This document shows, in pieces, positions 8,541 to 18,438 of a DNA stretch of 64,000 nucleotides. Below the pieces are notes generated by a model that worked only from the letters and a program-made list of their open reading frames with translations, was not told where the DNA came from and ran no database searches. Made by a program: the position numbers and the translations under genes. Each line of letters starts with the position of its first letter. The stretch's first letter is position 1. The DNA comes from Pollutimonas nitritireducens. GTDB taxonomy: Bacteria; Pseudomonadota; Gammaproteobacteria; Burkholderiales; Burkholderiaceae_B. The stretch is from positions 87,128 to 151,127 of the forward strand of contig NZ_PDNV01000013.1 in NCBI RefSeq assembly GCF_002849615.1. The letters are read 5' to 3'.

Positions 8541-9473
8541 CTAGCCCGTCTTCTGACGCCCCAGCGCCAAAGCGTATAAAGTATCCCGCGGCATTCCCGT
8601 GACTTTGGCAGCCACCTTGGTCGCATCCCGCAATGACATGGTCTCCAGCAAAGCGTCCAGCAATACCAAGGCCGACGGATCGACATCTTCCGTAGCCCGG
8701 GCGTTGTCGGCTTCATGCACGATCAGCACAAATTCCCCCTGGCTGCGATGGGCATCCCCGGCCAGCCACGCCGCCGCATCGGCCAGCGGCATGGTGACCA
8801 CCTGCTCGAAGCGCTTGGTCAATTCGCGCGCGATTGTCAATTTGCGCAAAGGCCCGCAAACCTGCAGCATGTCCTTCACGGCAGCGGCCAGTCGATGGGG
8901 CGATTCGAACATCACGATAGGCGCTGGCACGGCGCACCAGCGCTGCAACCACTTCTGGCGGGCACCGGCCTTGGGCGGCATGAAACCGGCAAACACATAG
9001 GCCGGATTCTCGTCCGACGTAACGCCGCTGGCCATCAGCGCCGCAATGACCGCGCTGGCGCCTGGAATGGCAATCACGCCATAACCCGCCTCGCGTGCGG
9101 CGCGCACGATGCGGGCTCCCGGGTCGCTGACTGCCGGAGCCCCCGCATCTGACACCAGCGCCACCCGTTCCCCGCGCGACAAACGATCGACGATCGCCTG
9201 AGCCGCCTCGGCTTCGTTATGCCGATGTGCCGCAATCAGAGGCGTGCTGACGCCCCAGGCATCCATCAGCGGCCGGCTTGCGCGCGTGTCTTCGGCGGCG
9301 ATCACGTCACAGCGGGCCAGCGTCTGCCAGGCCCGCAAACTGAGATCGCCCAGGTTTCCTATGGGCGTTGCCACGACATAGAGCGTGGCGGCGGGCCAGT
9401 GCTGCGCGTCCACCCGTTCGGTGAGACGTTTCCATGTCGTAGGCGTATCTGAAAAATCGGGTGTTTCACTCAT
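8541..9473 (-). CDS. rsmI: 16S rRNA (cytidine1402-2'-O)-methyltransferase RsmI
   Basis: Methylates the 2'-O of C1402 in the 16S rRNA decoding centre using S-adenosylmethionine. From ATG 9473 the product is 310 residues, with the tetrapyrrole-methylase fold, TLYVVATPIGNLGDLSLRA at the N-terminus and the conserved VSDAGAPAVSDPG and IPGASAVIAALMASG motifs. The frame continues upstream to 9713, but that part overlaps the divergent yraN and is not homologous. In E. coli lpoA (yraM) lies between rsmI and yraN; here yraN is directly divergent. Confidence 0.94.
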   Translation of the reverse strand: MSETPDFSDTPTTWKRLTERVDAQHWPAATLYVVATPIGNLGDLSLRAWQTLARCDVIAAEDTRASRPLMDAWGVSTPLIAAHRHNEAEAAQAIVDRLSRGERVALVSDAGAPAVSDPGARIVRAAREAGYGVIAIPGASAVIAALMASGVTSDENPAYVFAGFMPPKAGARQKWLQRWCAVPAPIVMFESPHRLAAAVKDMLQVCGPLRKLTIARELTKRFEQVVTMPLADAAAWLAGDAHRSQGEFVLIVHEADNARATEDVDPSALVLLDALLETMSLRDATKVAAKVTGMPRDTLYALALGRQKTG

Positions 9474-9506
9474 ACTGGGAAACAAAGCCTTTAGAAGGAT
9501 AAAAAG

Positions 9507-10010
9507 ATGGACCCTGAACAACGCCTGTATGACCTGGCGCAAGCCGCGCAGAAGGTGGCCCTGCGCAAGCGACGGCGCATCGAACGCCGCAAAATCCGGG
9601 AAGCAATGCTGGCGCCGGAAACCGGCGCTGAACGACCGCAACCGCGGCGTTCGCCGACGCAGAAAGCGGGCCACCAGGGCGAGGAACAGGCCCGCCGGCA
9701 TCTGCAGGCCCATGGCCTGATCATAGTAAGCCGAAACCTGGCGGCCAAGACCGGCGAAATCGACCTGGTGGCGCTGGAAGGCGACATACTAGTGTTTATC
9801 GAGGTCCGCCAAAGGCACACGCAGCAATACGGCGGCGCGGCCGCCAGTGTAAACCGGGACAAGCAGCGCCGCCTTATTCATACTGCACAGTATTTCCTGC
9901 CACGACTGACCCTGCGCTACTGCGGTGGTGTTACACCCGCCTGCCGCTTCGACGTAGTCAGCCTGGAACCCGCGGGCCTGGTTTGGACAAAGGCCGCATT
10001 TACCCTGTAG
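9507..10010 (+). CDS. yraN: YraN family protein (UPF0102), endonuclease-like fold
   Basis: Protein of uncertain role with a restriction-endonuclease-like core. The 167-residue product has a basic N-terminal extension of about 55 residues and then the conserved block GHQGEEQARRHLQAHG, followed by GEIDLVALEGDILVFIEVR, whose Glu/Asp and E-V-R residues match the PD-(D/E)XK pattern. YGGAAASV and KQRRL are also conserved. It is followed by a diaA-type gene and a BON lipoprotein, the same order as E. coli yraN-diaA-dolP. Confidence 0.88.
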   Translation: MDPEQRLYDLAQAAQKVALRKRRRIERRKIREAMLAPETGAERPQPRRSPTQKAGHQGEEQARRHLQAHGLIIVSRNLAAKTGEIDLVALEGDILVFIEVRQRHTQQYGGAAASVNRDKQRRLIHTAQYFLPRLTLRYCGGVTPACRFDVVSLEPAGLVWTKAAFTL

Positions 10011-10097
10011 TCGCGCCGCATCGCTTCGCGTCACATGCGTGACAGAAGATTACTTCCGTTCACGAATTTTGCATTCGAACATGAGATAATGGTGAGT

Positions 10098-10691
10098 ATG
10101 GACATGACCTCTCACATGACGTCGCATTTCAACGACGCTATCGACGCTTTCAAAGTCAGCGCGCGCGAACTTGCCGCGCCCTTGTCCGCTTCCGTAGACC
10201 TGGTCTTCGGCTCGCTGGCCAATAACGGCAAGATCCTCGCTTGCGGTAATGGCGGCTCGGCGGCCGACGCGCAGCACTTTATCGCCGAACTCGTCGGCCG
10301 CTTCGAACGCGACCGCCTGCCACTGGGCGGCGTGGCGCTCAATACCGACACCTCCATCATGACCGCCGTCGGCAACGACTACGGATTCGACGCTATTTTT
10401 GAACGCCAGGTCATTGCATTGGGCCAGCCGGGCGATGTCCTGGTGGCCATATCCACCAGCGGCAATTCCGCAAACGTCATCCGGGCCATTGAAGCCGCAC
10501 ACGATCGCGAAATGCCGGTCATCGCGCTCACAGGGAAAGGCGGCGGAAAAATCAGCGAAATCCTGTTCGACACCGATATCCATTTATGCGTTCCGCACGA
10601 CCGCACCATGCGCATCCAGGAAGTACATATCGTGCTGCTGCACGCCTTGTGCGACGGTATCGACGCGCTATTACTAGGAGACACGCTTTAA
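10098..10691 (+). CDS. SIS-domain protein, DiaA/GmhA (phosphoheptose isomerase) family
   Basis: Single SIS domain of about 197 residues with ACGNGGSAADAQHFIAELVG and ISTSGNSANVI motifs. The family holds both sedoheptulose 7-phosphate isomerase (GmhA, LPS heptose) and DiaA, a DnaA-binding initiation regulator. The neighbours (yraN before, BON lipoprotein after) match the DiaA locus, while annotation by similarity often gives GmhA; sequence alone does not settle this. The start is ambiguous: ATG codons at 10089, 10098 and 10104 are in frame, and GGTGAG at 10091 is best placed for 10104. Confidence 0.85.
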   Translation: MDMTSHMTSHFNDAIDAFKVSARELAAPLSASVDLVFGSLANNGKILACGNGGSAADAQHFIAELVGRFERDRLPLGGVALNTDTSIMTAVGNDYGFDAIFERQVIALGQPGDVLVAISTSGNSANVIRAIEAAHDREMPVIALTGKGGGKISEILFDTDIHLCVPHDRTMRIQEVHIVLLHALCDGIDALLLGDTL

Positions 10692-11413
10692 TGTCTACAC
10701 CACAACGCGCTCCACGCCTAATGCTGGCCACCCTTGCCCTGGCCGGCATCACCGCCCTATCGGGCTGCGGATTGCTGGTGGTGGGCGGAACCGCCGCCAC
10801 CACCGCCTCGGTTGCCACTGACCGGCGCACAACCGGTGAACAGGTCGAAGACCAGGCCATCGAAATGAAAGTGGCCGCCGAAATGCGCAAGCTGTTCCCC
10901 GGCGACAATGCACGAGTCAATGTCACGTCCTACGGTGGCATTGTGCTGCTGACGGGCGATATTCCCGTCGGCCAGGACAAAGAGCGGGCAACCGCCGTGG
11001 CCAAGCAGGTCGAGAAAGTCAAAAACGTTGTCAACGAGCTTCGCGCCGGCGAGGTCACTCCCATCAGCGTCCGAAGCAATGACACCTGGCTCACCTCCAA
11101 GGTGAAAGCCACGCTCATCAACACCAAGGGCGTCCCCACGCGAACCATCAATGTCACCACAGAACGCGGCATTGTTTATCTTCTCGGCAGGGTCACCGCC
11201 GCCGAAGGGCAAATGGCGGGCACCGCGGCGTCCGGGGTCAGCGGCGTGAACAAGGTAGTAAAATTATTCGAGATCGTTCCGGCATCAAGCATCAACGAAC
11301 CCATCGCAGCGCCGGCAGCCCCCGTGCAAAGCGGCGGTTCCACCTCCTCGCCGTCACAGCCCGCCGGTGCTGGTAGCGGCGCCGGCGGCGTAGAAACCAT
11401 GCCGGTTCAATAA
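10691..11413 (+). CDS. Two-BON-domain lipoprotein, DolP (YraP)-like
   Basis: Outer-membrane lipoprotein family that supports envelope integrity and, in E. coli (DolP), the BAM complex and division-site function. The 240-residue product has a lipobox ALSGC with Cys26, a Gly/Ala stretch (GGTAATTASVATDRRT) and two BON domains (about residues 55-120 and 135-200). Ala/Pro/Ser/Gly-rich sequence fills the C-terminus. It overlaps the preceding SIS gene by one base (TAATG), so translation is probably coupled. Confidence 0.87.
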   Translation: MSTPQRAPRLMLATLALAGITALSGCGLLVVGGTAATTASVATDRRTTGEQVEDQAIEMKVAAEMRKLFPGDNARVNVTSYGGIVLLTGDIPVGQDKERATAVAKQVEKVKNVVNELRAGEVTPISVRSNDTWLTSKVKATLINTKGVPTRTINVTTERGIVYLLGRVTAAEGQMAGTAASGVSGVNKVVKLFEIVPASSINEPIAAPAAPVQSGGSTSSPSQPAGAGSGAGGVETMPVQ

Positions 11414-11427
11414 ACAGGCATGGTCGA

Positions 11428-11925
11428 ATGAACATGAAAAAAGCGCTCATAGGCATCGTCGTCGTGCTTGCCCTGGCAGGGGCGGGCATTTGGCAATTCG
11501 CGGGCTCGGCCAAAACGGTGCCCGACCTTACTTTCACGTCGTTGACGGGCGAAAAGATCACCACGCAAGATCTGCGGGGCAAGGTGGTGCTGGTCAAGTT
11601 CTGGGCAACCAGCTGTGTCACGTGCATTGCACAAATGCCCGATACCATACAGAACCATATCGACTTATCGCCAAAGGGCTTCGAGACCATCGCCGTTGCC
11701 ATGCAATACGACCCGCCCAATTACGTCAAGAACTACGCCGACACGCGCAAGCTGCCATTTACCGTGGCCATCGACTCGCAAGGCGACATTGCCAAGGCTT
11801 TTGGCGATGTAAAACTGACCCCCACCACTTTCCTGATCGACAAGGAAGGCCACATCATCAAGCGTTACCTCGGCAATTACGATAAAGCCGCTTTCCTGAG
11901 CACCGTCAACAAGGCGCTCGGGTAA
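11428..11925 (+). CDS. TlpA/ResA-like membrane-anchored thioredoxin
   Basis: Thiol-disulfide oxidoreductase of the TlpA/AhpC-TSA family, likely tethered in the inner membrane and facing the periplasm. The 165-residue product has an N-terminal hydrophobic segment (about residues 5-25) without a clear cleavage site. The redox motif is WATSCVTC (Cys63 and Cys66), and the thioredoxin cis-Pro lies in LTPTTFLID. It follows the BON lipoprotein by 14 bp and may share its transcript. The partner is unknown; cytochrome c maturation or envelope thiol reduction are possible. Confidence 0.85.
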   Translation: MNMKKALIGIVVVLALAGAGIWQFAGSAKTVPDLTFTSLTGEKITTQDLRGKVVLVKFWATSCVTCIAQMPDTIQNHIDLSPKGFETIAVAMQYDPPNYVKNYADTRKLPFTVAIDSQGDIAKAFGDVKLTPTTFLIDKEGHIIKRYLGNYDKAAFLSTVNKALG

Positions 11926-11970
11926 GTTGGGCAGCCAGTCGGGCCCATATGGCCAGTTTCATATTCAGCA

Positions 11971-11999
11971 CCCGGGAATGCCCAGCATCCCGGGTTTTG
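11971..11999 (+). terminator. Rho-independent terminator
   Basis: CCCGGGAATG (11971-11980) pairs with CATCCCGGG (11986-11994) with one bulged A, followed by TTTT. It lies 45 bp past the TlpA-like gene and before argB, closing the yraN-diaA-dolP-tlpA transcript. Confidence 0.75.
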
Positions 12000-12032
12000 C
12001 ACATCTAACGGGCCAGCAAGCCCCAACCTTGA

Positions 12033-12941
<909 letters not shown>

Positions 12942-12946
12942 GCGCC

Positions 12947-13759
12947 ATGCGGGCACTTCGAACCGTTGTTGCGTCGCATCGCCCGTCGGCTCCGGCGGGC
13001 GCCGCCGGTGCGACGGGCTCAGCCCAGACAGTCTGGCTCTTCGATCTGGACAATACGCTGCACGACTGCTCCAAGGGCATATTCGGCGCCATCGACGCGG
13101 CCATGGCCCAGGCCGTGGCCACGACGCTGGATATCGACATGGACGCGGCCAACGTGCTGCGCAAGACCTACTGGAAGCGCTACGGCGCTACGGTAATCGG
13201 CATGGCGCGCCATCATGACGTGGACGCTGGCGCCTTTCTCGAACTGAGCCACAACTTCGACATCGCCCCGCTGGTGCATTGTGAAAACGGCCTGTCGCGC
13301 AAGCTGCATCTGTTGAAAGGCCGAAAAATCGTCCTGACCAACGCGCCCTTGAAGTATGCCCGCGAGGTGCTCAAGACACTGGGCATCCTGCATCATTTCG
13401 AAGGCCTGTGGGCCATCGATCACATGCGGCTGCAAGGACACATGCGCCCCAAACCGTCAGCGGCGCTTATGCGGCAGATCGTGGCCCGGCTGCGGGTGCC
13501 GGCCAGCCAGGTGGTTCTGGTGGAAGACACATTGCGCAACCTGAAAACCGCCCGCCAGGTCGGCATGCGCACCGTGCATATCTTTCATCCGGGCACGCCT
13601 TTTTCCAGCCTGCACAAAGGCCGCGGCCAATATGTGGATGTGCGCGTCAACTCTGTCGGAAAACTGCTGTCCGGCCGGCATCAGCTAGGCCATCGCGGTC
13701 GCCCGTTGCGTCGCCACCTTGGCGATGCCCACATACCGGGCATGCCGGATCACGCTTAA
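12947..13759 (+). CDS. HAD-family pyrimidine 5'-nucleotidase (YjjG/Sdt1-like)
   Basis: Predicted cytoplasmic phosphatase of the IA HAD subfamily; relatives act on UMP/CMP-type nucleotides. The catalytic loop is WLFDLDNTLHD (Asp33 and Asp35), the second motif is VLTNAPL, and the third is VEDTLRNLKTA. The first 28 residues are Ala/Arg-rich and non-homologous. The last 40 residues or so are Arg/His/Gly-rich and overlap the end of the convergent moeB-like gene by 113 bp, so the C-terminus may be a recent read-through extension. Confidence 0.85.
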   Translation: MRALRTVVASHRPSAPAGAAGATGSAQTVWLFDLDNTLHDCSKGIFGAIDAAMAQAVATTLDIDMDAANVLRKTYWKRYGATVIGMARHHDVDAGAFLELSHNFDIAPLVHCENGLSRKLHLLKGRKIVLTNAPLKYAREVLKTLGILHHFEGLWAIDHMRLQGHMRPKPSAALMRQIVARLRVPASQVVLVEDTLRNLKTARQVGMRTVHIFHPGTPFSSLHKGRGQYVDVRVNSVGKLLSGRHQLGHRGRPLRRHLGDAHIPGMPDHA

Positions 13760-14471
13760 AGCGTATGGTGTTCCATTGCATGGTCAGCGCGTCCAGGCAC
13801 AGCATGCGCCCGACCAGCGGCTCGCCCATGCCGGTCAATACCTTGATGGCCTCGGCGGCCTGTGTGCTCCCCACGATGCCCACCAGGGGCGCCAGCACGC
13901 CGGTGGTGGCGCAGCGCAGCTCTTCCACGTCGTCGGCTTCGGGAAACAGGCAGTGATAGCAGGGCGCGTCATCGTGCCGCAAATCAAAGACGCTGATCTG
14001 CCCGGCAAACCGTATGGCCGCGCCTGATACCAGGGGCTTGCGATGCGCCACGCACGCCCGGTTGACCGCGTGCCGGGTGGCAAAGTTGTCGCAGCAATCA
14101 AGGACCAGGTCCACAGCCGCCACCTGCTCGGCCAGATCGTGGTCGTCCAGGCGACGCACCAGAGCCTGCACCTGAATCTCGGGATTCAACGCTGCCAGGG
14201 TCTTCTTGCCGGATTCGGCCTTGAACGCGCCTATGCGGTCGGTGGTATGCAGGATTTGCCGCTGAAGATTGCCCAGATCGACCTCGTCGTCGTCGGCCAG
14301 CACGATATGCCCCACCCCCGATGACGCCATGTAGAACGCGGCTGGCGATCCCAGCCCGCCCGCCCCGACAATGAGCACCCGGGCCGCGAGCAGGCGCTCC
14401 TGGGCTTCGATGCCGAACTCGTCCAGCAGGATATGCCTGGCATAGCGCAACAACTGCTGGTCGTCCATCAT
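13647..14471 (-). CDS. E1-like adenylyltransferase, MoeB/ThiF family
   Basis: Adenylates the C-terminal glycine of a ubiquitin-like sulfur carrier (MoaD or ThiS) for molybdopterin or thiamine synthesis. The 274-residue product has the nucleotide loop GAGGLGSPAAFY (about residue 37), DLSN-like DEVDLGNLQRQ, an Arg-rich ATP contact and zinc-binding pairs CYHC and CPVC. The likely thioester cysteine is in RCATTGVLAP. The start overlaps the ctpA stop as ATGA. The last 30 or so residues extend past the normal family end, within the overlap with the HAD gene. Confidence 0.9.
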   Translation of the reverse strand: MMDDQQLLRYARHILLDEFGIEAQERLLAARVLIVGAGGLGSPAAFYMASSGVGHIVLADDDEVDLGNLQRQILHTTDRIGAFKAESGKKTLAALNPEIQVQALVRRLDDHDLAEQVAAVDLVLDCCDNFATRHAVNRACVAHRKPLVSGAAIRFAGQISVFDLRHDDAPCYHCLFPEADDVEELRCATTGVLAPLVGIVGSTQAAEAIKVLTGMGEPLVGRMLCLDALTMQWNTIRFKRDPACPVCGHRQGGDATGDRDGLADAGRTAVFRQS

Positions 14472-16027
14472 GGTGTCTTGATCAGGCCGTCCGGTGTGAT
14501 TCTGTAACGCTCCAGCTGGCTCTCATTCGGATTCACTGGGCTTTTTTTTTCAGCGGCTGGCGCAGTCTTGCTGGCCGGTGAAATGATTTTTTCGGGGATG
14601 CCAGGCTCGCCGGATTTGGCCGTTTCACTGGCCTTTCCGGCTTTCAGCGCCAGCGAGGGATCTGTCTTTTTGACAGGCCGCCCCTCGAGGAAATTGATTG
14701 CCTGCTTCAGCTGATAGTCGTCGGCGCCCCCGAACTCGAACATTTTAGGTTCGATCTTGTCTTCTTCGGCGGCGGACTTGGCAGCTGCTACTTCGGCCTG
14801 TGCACCATTGACCAGGTGCCTTTGCAGGTCGACTTCGCGCGGCAGGCGGAACAAGTCCCCCTGCGCGGTGTCATCGACCTCGATGTCGGGCTCGACGCCC
14901 GTCACCTGGATGGAACGGCCGGCCGGTGTGTAATAACGCGCGGTGGTCAGCTTGATGCCGGTGTCTTCGCTAAGCGGCAACACACTTTGCACCGAGCCTT
15001 TGCCGAACGTGCGATTGCCTATGACCTTGGCCCGCTTGTGATCCTGCAGGGCGCCCGCCACGATTTCGGATGCGGACGCGGAGCCGACGTTGACCAGCAC
15101 CACCATGGGTACCGTTTTGCTCCAGGGAGCGATATTGGCCAGGGAATCGGACGGACCGCCGTTCAGGAACCCGCGCATGTAGTCGGACGGCTTGGCGAAG
15201 TATTCGCGATTGGACGATGGCACGCGGCCTTTGGTGGATACGACCAGCACGTTGGGTTGCAGGAAGGCCGACGACACGCCGATGGCGCTATCGAGCAAGC
15301 CGCCAGGGTCGTTGCGAAGGTCGAGCACCAGCGCTTTCGGGGGCGCCTTGGCGCCCAATGCTGTCAGCTGCGTGGCCAAGTCGGACGCGGTGCGCTCCTG
15401 GAATTGCGCAATACGTATGTATGCAATGTTGTCGTCCAGCATCTTGCTGCGCACGCTACGCACCTTGATCAGGTCGCGCACGACGGTGACAACCACGGGT
15501 TTGTCGCGGCCCTGGCGCATGATGGTCAGGATGATGGACGTTTGCGGTTCGCCGCGCATCAGCTTGATGGCGTCGTTGAGCGTCATGCCCTTGGTGGGCT
15601 TGCCGTCGATGTGGGTGATCAGGTCGCCGCTGAGTATGCCGGCGCGCGCCGCGGGCGTGTCTTCGATTGGCGCAATGACCTTGGGCATGCCGTCTTCGCT
15701 GCCGATTTCAATGCCGAGCCCGCCGAAGCCGCCCTGGGTGATGGCTTCCATTTCCTTGAACGCCTCGGCATCCAGGTAGGTGGAATGCGGGTCAAGGTCG
15801 GCGAACATGCCCTTGATGGCGTCGCCGATCAGCTGCTGGTCGCCCACGGGCTCGACGTAGCTGCTTTTTATGGCCGCGAACACATTGGCGAACTGCTGGA
15901 GTTCTTTAAGCGGCAAGGGTTCGCCGCGTTGCGCGGCTGCCGTTATACCCAGGCTGATCAGAACGCCGCCAAGCGCGCCCGCCACTACCAACCCAAAACC
16001 GCCAAACCTGCGAGCGCTCATGCACAT
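14468..16027 (-). CDS. ctpA: S41-family C-terminal processing protease (CtpA/Prc-like)
   Basis: Periplasmic or membrane-anchored serine protease that trims substrates from the C-terminus. The 519-residue product has an N-terminal signal-anchor, an S41 N-terminal region (FANVFAAIKSSYVEPV), a PDZ domain (about residues 95-165) and the protease core. The catalytic Ser lies in VNVGSASASE (about residue 316) and Lys in NRTFGKGSVQ (about residue 341). The C-terminal 90 residues are Lys/Glu/Ala/Pro-rich and variable. The gene lies between envC and moeB, all on the minus strand, fitting an envC-ctpA envelope group. Confidence 0.94.
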   Translation of the reverse strand: MCMSARRFGGFGLVVAGALGGVLISLGITAAAQRGEPLPLKELQQFANVFAAIKSSYVEPVGDQQLIGDAIKGMFADLDPHSTYLDAEAFKEMEAITQGGFGGLGIEIGSEDGMPKVIAPIEDTPAARAGILSGDLITHIDGKPTKGMTLNDAIKLMRGEPQTSIILTIMRQGRDKPVVVTVVRDLIKVRSVRSKMLDDNIAYIRIAQFQERTASDLATQLTALGAKAPPKALVLDLRNDPGGLLDSAIGVSSAFLQPNVLVVSTKGRVPSSNREYFAKPSDYMRGFLNGGPSDSLANIAPWSKTVPMVVLVNVGSASASEIVAGALQDHKRAKVIGNRTFGKGSVQSVLPLSEDTGIKLTTARYYTPAGRSIQVTGVEPDIEVDDTAQGDLFRLPREVDLQRHLVNGAQAEVAAAKSAAEEDKIEPKMFEFGGADDYQLKQAINFLEGRPVKKTDPSLALKAGKASETAKSGEPGIPEKIISPASKTAPAAEKKSPVNPNESQLERYRITPDGLIKTP

Positions 16028-16110
16028 TCCCGAATTAATTGAACTGAAATTACCGCCGCCACAACCCCGCAGGGTGTCATATCAACGTCGTTATACAAAT
16101 AGTACCGAAT

Positions 16111-17595
16111 TTACTGACGTAACCAAAGCAGCGGATTCACCGGCGTGCCCTGGTGCCGGATTTCAAAGTATAGACCCGAGTCCACCTGCCCGCCCGTGGC
16201 GCCCACCGTCGCGATCGTGTCACCAGTATCGACGATGTCGCCTACACGTTTCAATAGGCTCTGGTTATGGCCATAGACACTAAGGTACTTGGCACCGTGA
16301 TCCACGATGATCAGGTTGCCGAACCCCCCCAGCCAATTGGCATAGACGACCCGTCCCGGCGCAATAACGCGCACCTTGGTGCCTTCGGGCGAACGCAGCA
16401 CAATGCCGCGCCATAGCCCGCCCTCGGGCCGTTCTGCACCGAAACGCCCCAGCACGTCGCTGCTGCGCACCGGATACGGCGCGCCCCGCTTCAGTCCAGA
16501 AAAACCGCCGGGTGGCGCCAACTGCGGTTGCGCAATGCCGGGCGCGGATCCCTTTATGGATTCCGTACCCAGGTTTTCCGGTGGCGGCGTGGGCTTGGGC
16601 GGCGGGCGGGCTGCCGCCTCTTCGGCGGCCCGAGCCTCGGCACGGGCACGTTCCACTTGCAGCCTGGCTCTTTCCGCCTCTTTTTCGTCCTGCAGGCGTC
16701 GTGCGCGCTCTTGGGCCGCCCTGGCGTCCTGCTCGGCCTTGCGAGCCGTCGCACGTGCACGTTCGAGTTCACGGCGCCGCTCCAGCGCCGCCTGCCTGAC
16801 CTGTTCAGCTTTGCGCGCCTCGTCGGCCTTGCGTTTTTCCTCGGCTAACCGCGCTTCCTCGGCCTGGCGGGCAATGGCTTTTTCCAGACCCTCGACCAGA
16901 TCGCCCAGGCGCTGGTCGTTACGCTGCAGGCGCTCGGCCTGGTTGCGCTGTTCTTTCAATGCACCGCTGATGCGCTCGAGCACTTTCTCGCGCTCGGTTT
17001 TCTGCTCTTCCAGCGCCTCTTTTTGCTTGGCTGTATCTTTTTCAAGGCGCACCAGTTCTTTCTGATGCGCTTCGGAGCTGGCCTGCAACACGGCAAGCTC
17101 ATCCAGGGCTTGGCGCACGGCGCGCACGGCCTCGGCCTGCGCCTTGGAGATATAGCCCAGATAACTGAGGTCGCGTCCGATGGTTTGCGGATCGTCGCCC
17201 GACAGCAATGCCGTCCAGGGCGACAGACCGCTGGCGTACTGCGCCCGCAGCTGGTCGCCCAGTTCCTGCTGGCGCGTCCCCAGCTGCTTTTTCTGCTTCG
17301 CGATTTGCGTCGCCAGCTTTTTCAGTTCGAGCTCGACGCGATCCTGACGCCCAGCCAGTTCCGTCAATTGGCGATTGGTGGACGAAATCGCCGATTCGGA
17401 TTCCTTCAGATCGTTGGCCGCATCCCGACGCGAGGATTCCTGGCTGTCGATTTCCTTTTGCAGCGCCTGGATGCGCGCGCGCAATTCGGACTGCTGTTTC
17501 CTGGCCTCGGCCTGCTTCTGCGCAAGCGTGGGCTCGGCCGAACAGGCGATTCCCGCCCACAAGGCCAGTACAACAGAACCGAACGCACGTCGCAT
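16111..17595 (-). CDS. envC: EnvC-like murein hydrolase activator
   Basis: Periplasmic division factor that activates amidases at the septum. The 494-residue product has a signal peptide, a coiled-coil region over about residues 20-330 rich in Glu/Lys/Arg/Ala, a Pro linker and a C-terminal LytM/M23 domain. The M23 metal ligands are missing: the first motif reads GLWRGIVLRS instead of HxGxD, and the HxH site reads YGHNQ, so this is a degenerate activator rather than a peptidase. It precedes ctpA and follows gpmA by one base. This matches the gpm-envC-ctpA order known elsewhere. Confidence 0.92.
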   Translation of the reverse strand: MRRAFGSVVLALWAGIACSAEPTLAQKQAEARKQQSELRARIQALQKEIDSQESSRRDAANDLKESESAISSTNRQLTELAGRQDRVELELKKLATQIAKQKKQLGTRQQELGDQLRAQYASGLSPWTALLSGDDPQTIGRDLSYLGYISKAQAEAVRAVRQALDELAVLQASSEAHQKELVRLEKDTAKQKEALEEQKTEREKVLERISGALKEQRNQAERLQRNDQRLGDLVEGLEKAIARQAEEARLAEEKRKADEARKAEQVRQAALERRRELERARATARKAEQDARAAQERARRLQDEKEAERARLQVERARAEARAAEEAAARPPPKPTPPPENLGTESIKGSAPGIAQPQLAPPGGFSGLKRGAPYPVRSSDVLGRFGAERPEGGLWRGIVLRSPEGTKVRVIAPGRVVYANWLGGFGNLIIVDHGAKYLSVYGHNQSLLKRVGDIVDTGDTIATVGATGGQVDSGLYFEIRHQGTPVNPLLWLRQ

Positions 17596-17596
17596 G

Positions 17597-18349
17597 CTAT
17601 TCCTTGGACGCCTTGCCCTGATTGGCCACGGCAGCCATTGCCGCTTCGATCTCGGCCGGGTCGCCCAGATAGTAGTGGCGTATCGGGCGCAAGTCGTCGT
17701 CCAGTTCGTACACCAGGGGCTGACCCGTAGGTATATTCATGTGGACAATGTCTTCGTCAGATATGCCGTCCAGATGCTTGATGAGCGCGCGCAGGCTGTT
17801 GCCATGCGCGGACACCAGCACCCGGCGGCCGGCCCGGATGGCGGGCGCGATGGATTCATTCCAGAAAGGCAACACGCGTTCCACCGTGTCGGCCAGGCAT
17901 TCGGTGGCGGGCAGCTTGTCGGCGGCGATTTTGGCATAGCGGCGGTCGAAACGCGGATGACGCGGATCATCGTAGGCCAGCGGTTCGGGTGCAATGGCAT
18001 AGGCCCGACGCCAGATCAGTACTTGTTCATCGCCAAACTTCTGCGCCGTCTCGGCTTTGTTCAGGCCCTGCAAGGCGCCGTAATGGCGTTCGTTCAGGCG
18101 CCAGCTAAGACCCGTGGGGGTATGCATGGCATCCATGGCGTCCAGTGCGATCCACAACGTGCGGATGGCGCGTTTGAGGACCGAGCAATACGCCAGGTCG
18201 AACTCAAACCCCTTTTGCTTGAGCAGCTCGCCGGCCAGCCTGGCCTGTTCGCGTCCGGTTTCAGTCAGGTCGACGTCGGTCCAGCCGGTGAATCGGTTTT
18301 CGAGATTCCACTGGCTCTCGCCGTGTCGCATCAGAACAAGTTTATGCAT
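17597..18349 (-). CDS. gpmA: 2,3-bisphosphoglycerate-dependent phosphoglycerate mutase
   Basis: Interconverts 3- and 2-phosphoglycerate in glycolysis. The 250-residue product begins [15 protein letters not shown] with catalytic His9, and has [26 protein letters not shown] and [11 protein letters not shown], where the second catalytic His sits. Its length equals the dPGM family. It is transcribed divergently from the rhodanese-grxC-secB-gpsA block and reads towards envC. Confidence 0.97.
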   Translation of the reverse strand: MHKLVLMRHGESQWNLENRFTGWTDVDLTETGREQARLAGELLKQKGFEFDLAYCSVLKRAIRTLWIALDAMDAMHTPTGLSWRLNERHYGALQGLNKAETAQKFGDEQVLIWRRAYAIAPEPLAYDDPRHPRFDRRYAKIAADKLPATECLADTVERVLPFWNESIAPAIRAGRRVLVSAHGNSLRALIKHLDGISDEDIVHMNIPTGQPLVYELDDDLRPIRHYYLGDPAEIEAAMAAVANQGKASKE

Positions 18350-18438
18350 AAGAAAAAACGCCTAAAAGTTGAAATTCGCTGTCCATTTTATAATCGTCTG
18401 ATTCTGTCCTTTTTCCAAGGACATATTCGGGATATATC

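Noticed and set aside
7808..8721. Several short open frames on both strands of the rlpA-rsmI gap
   Set aside because: They track the palindromes, are Arg/Pro/Ala-rich, and have no ribosome sites.
14816..16042. Open frame of 408 codons antisense to ctpA
   Set aside because: His/Gly/Arg-rich translation typical of a reverse-strand shadow; ctpA has full catalytic motifs.
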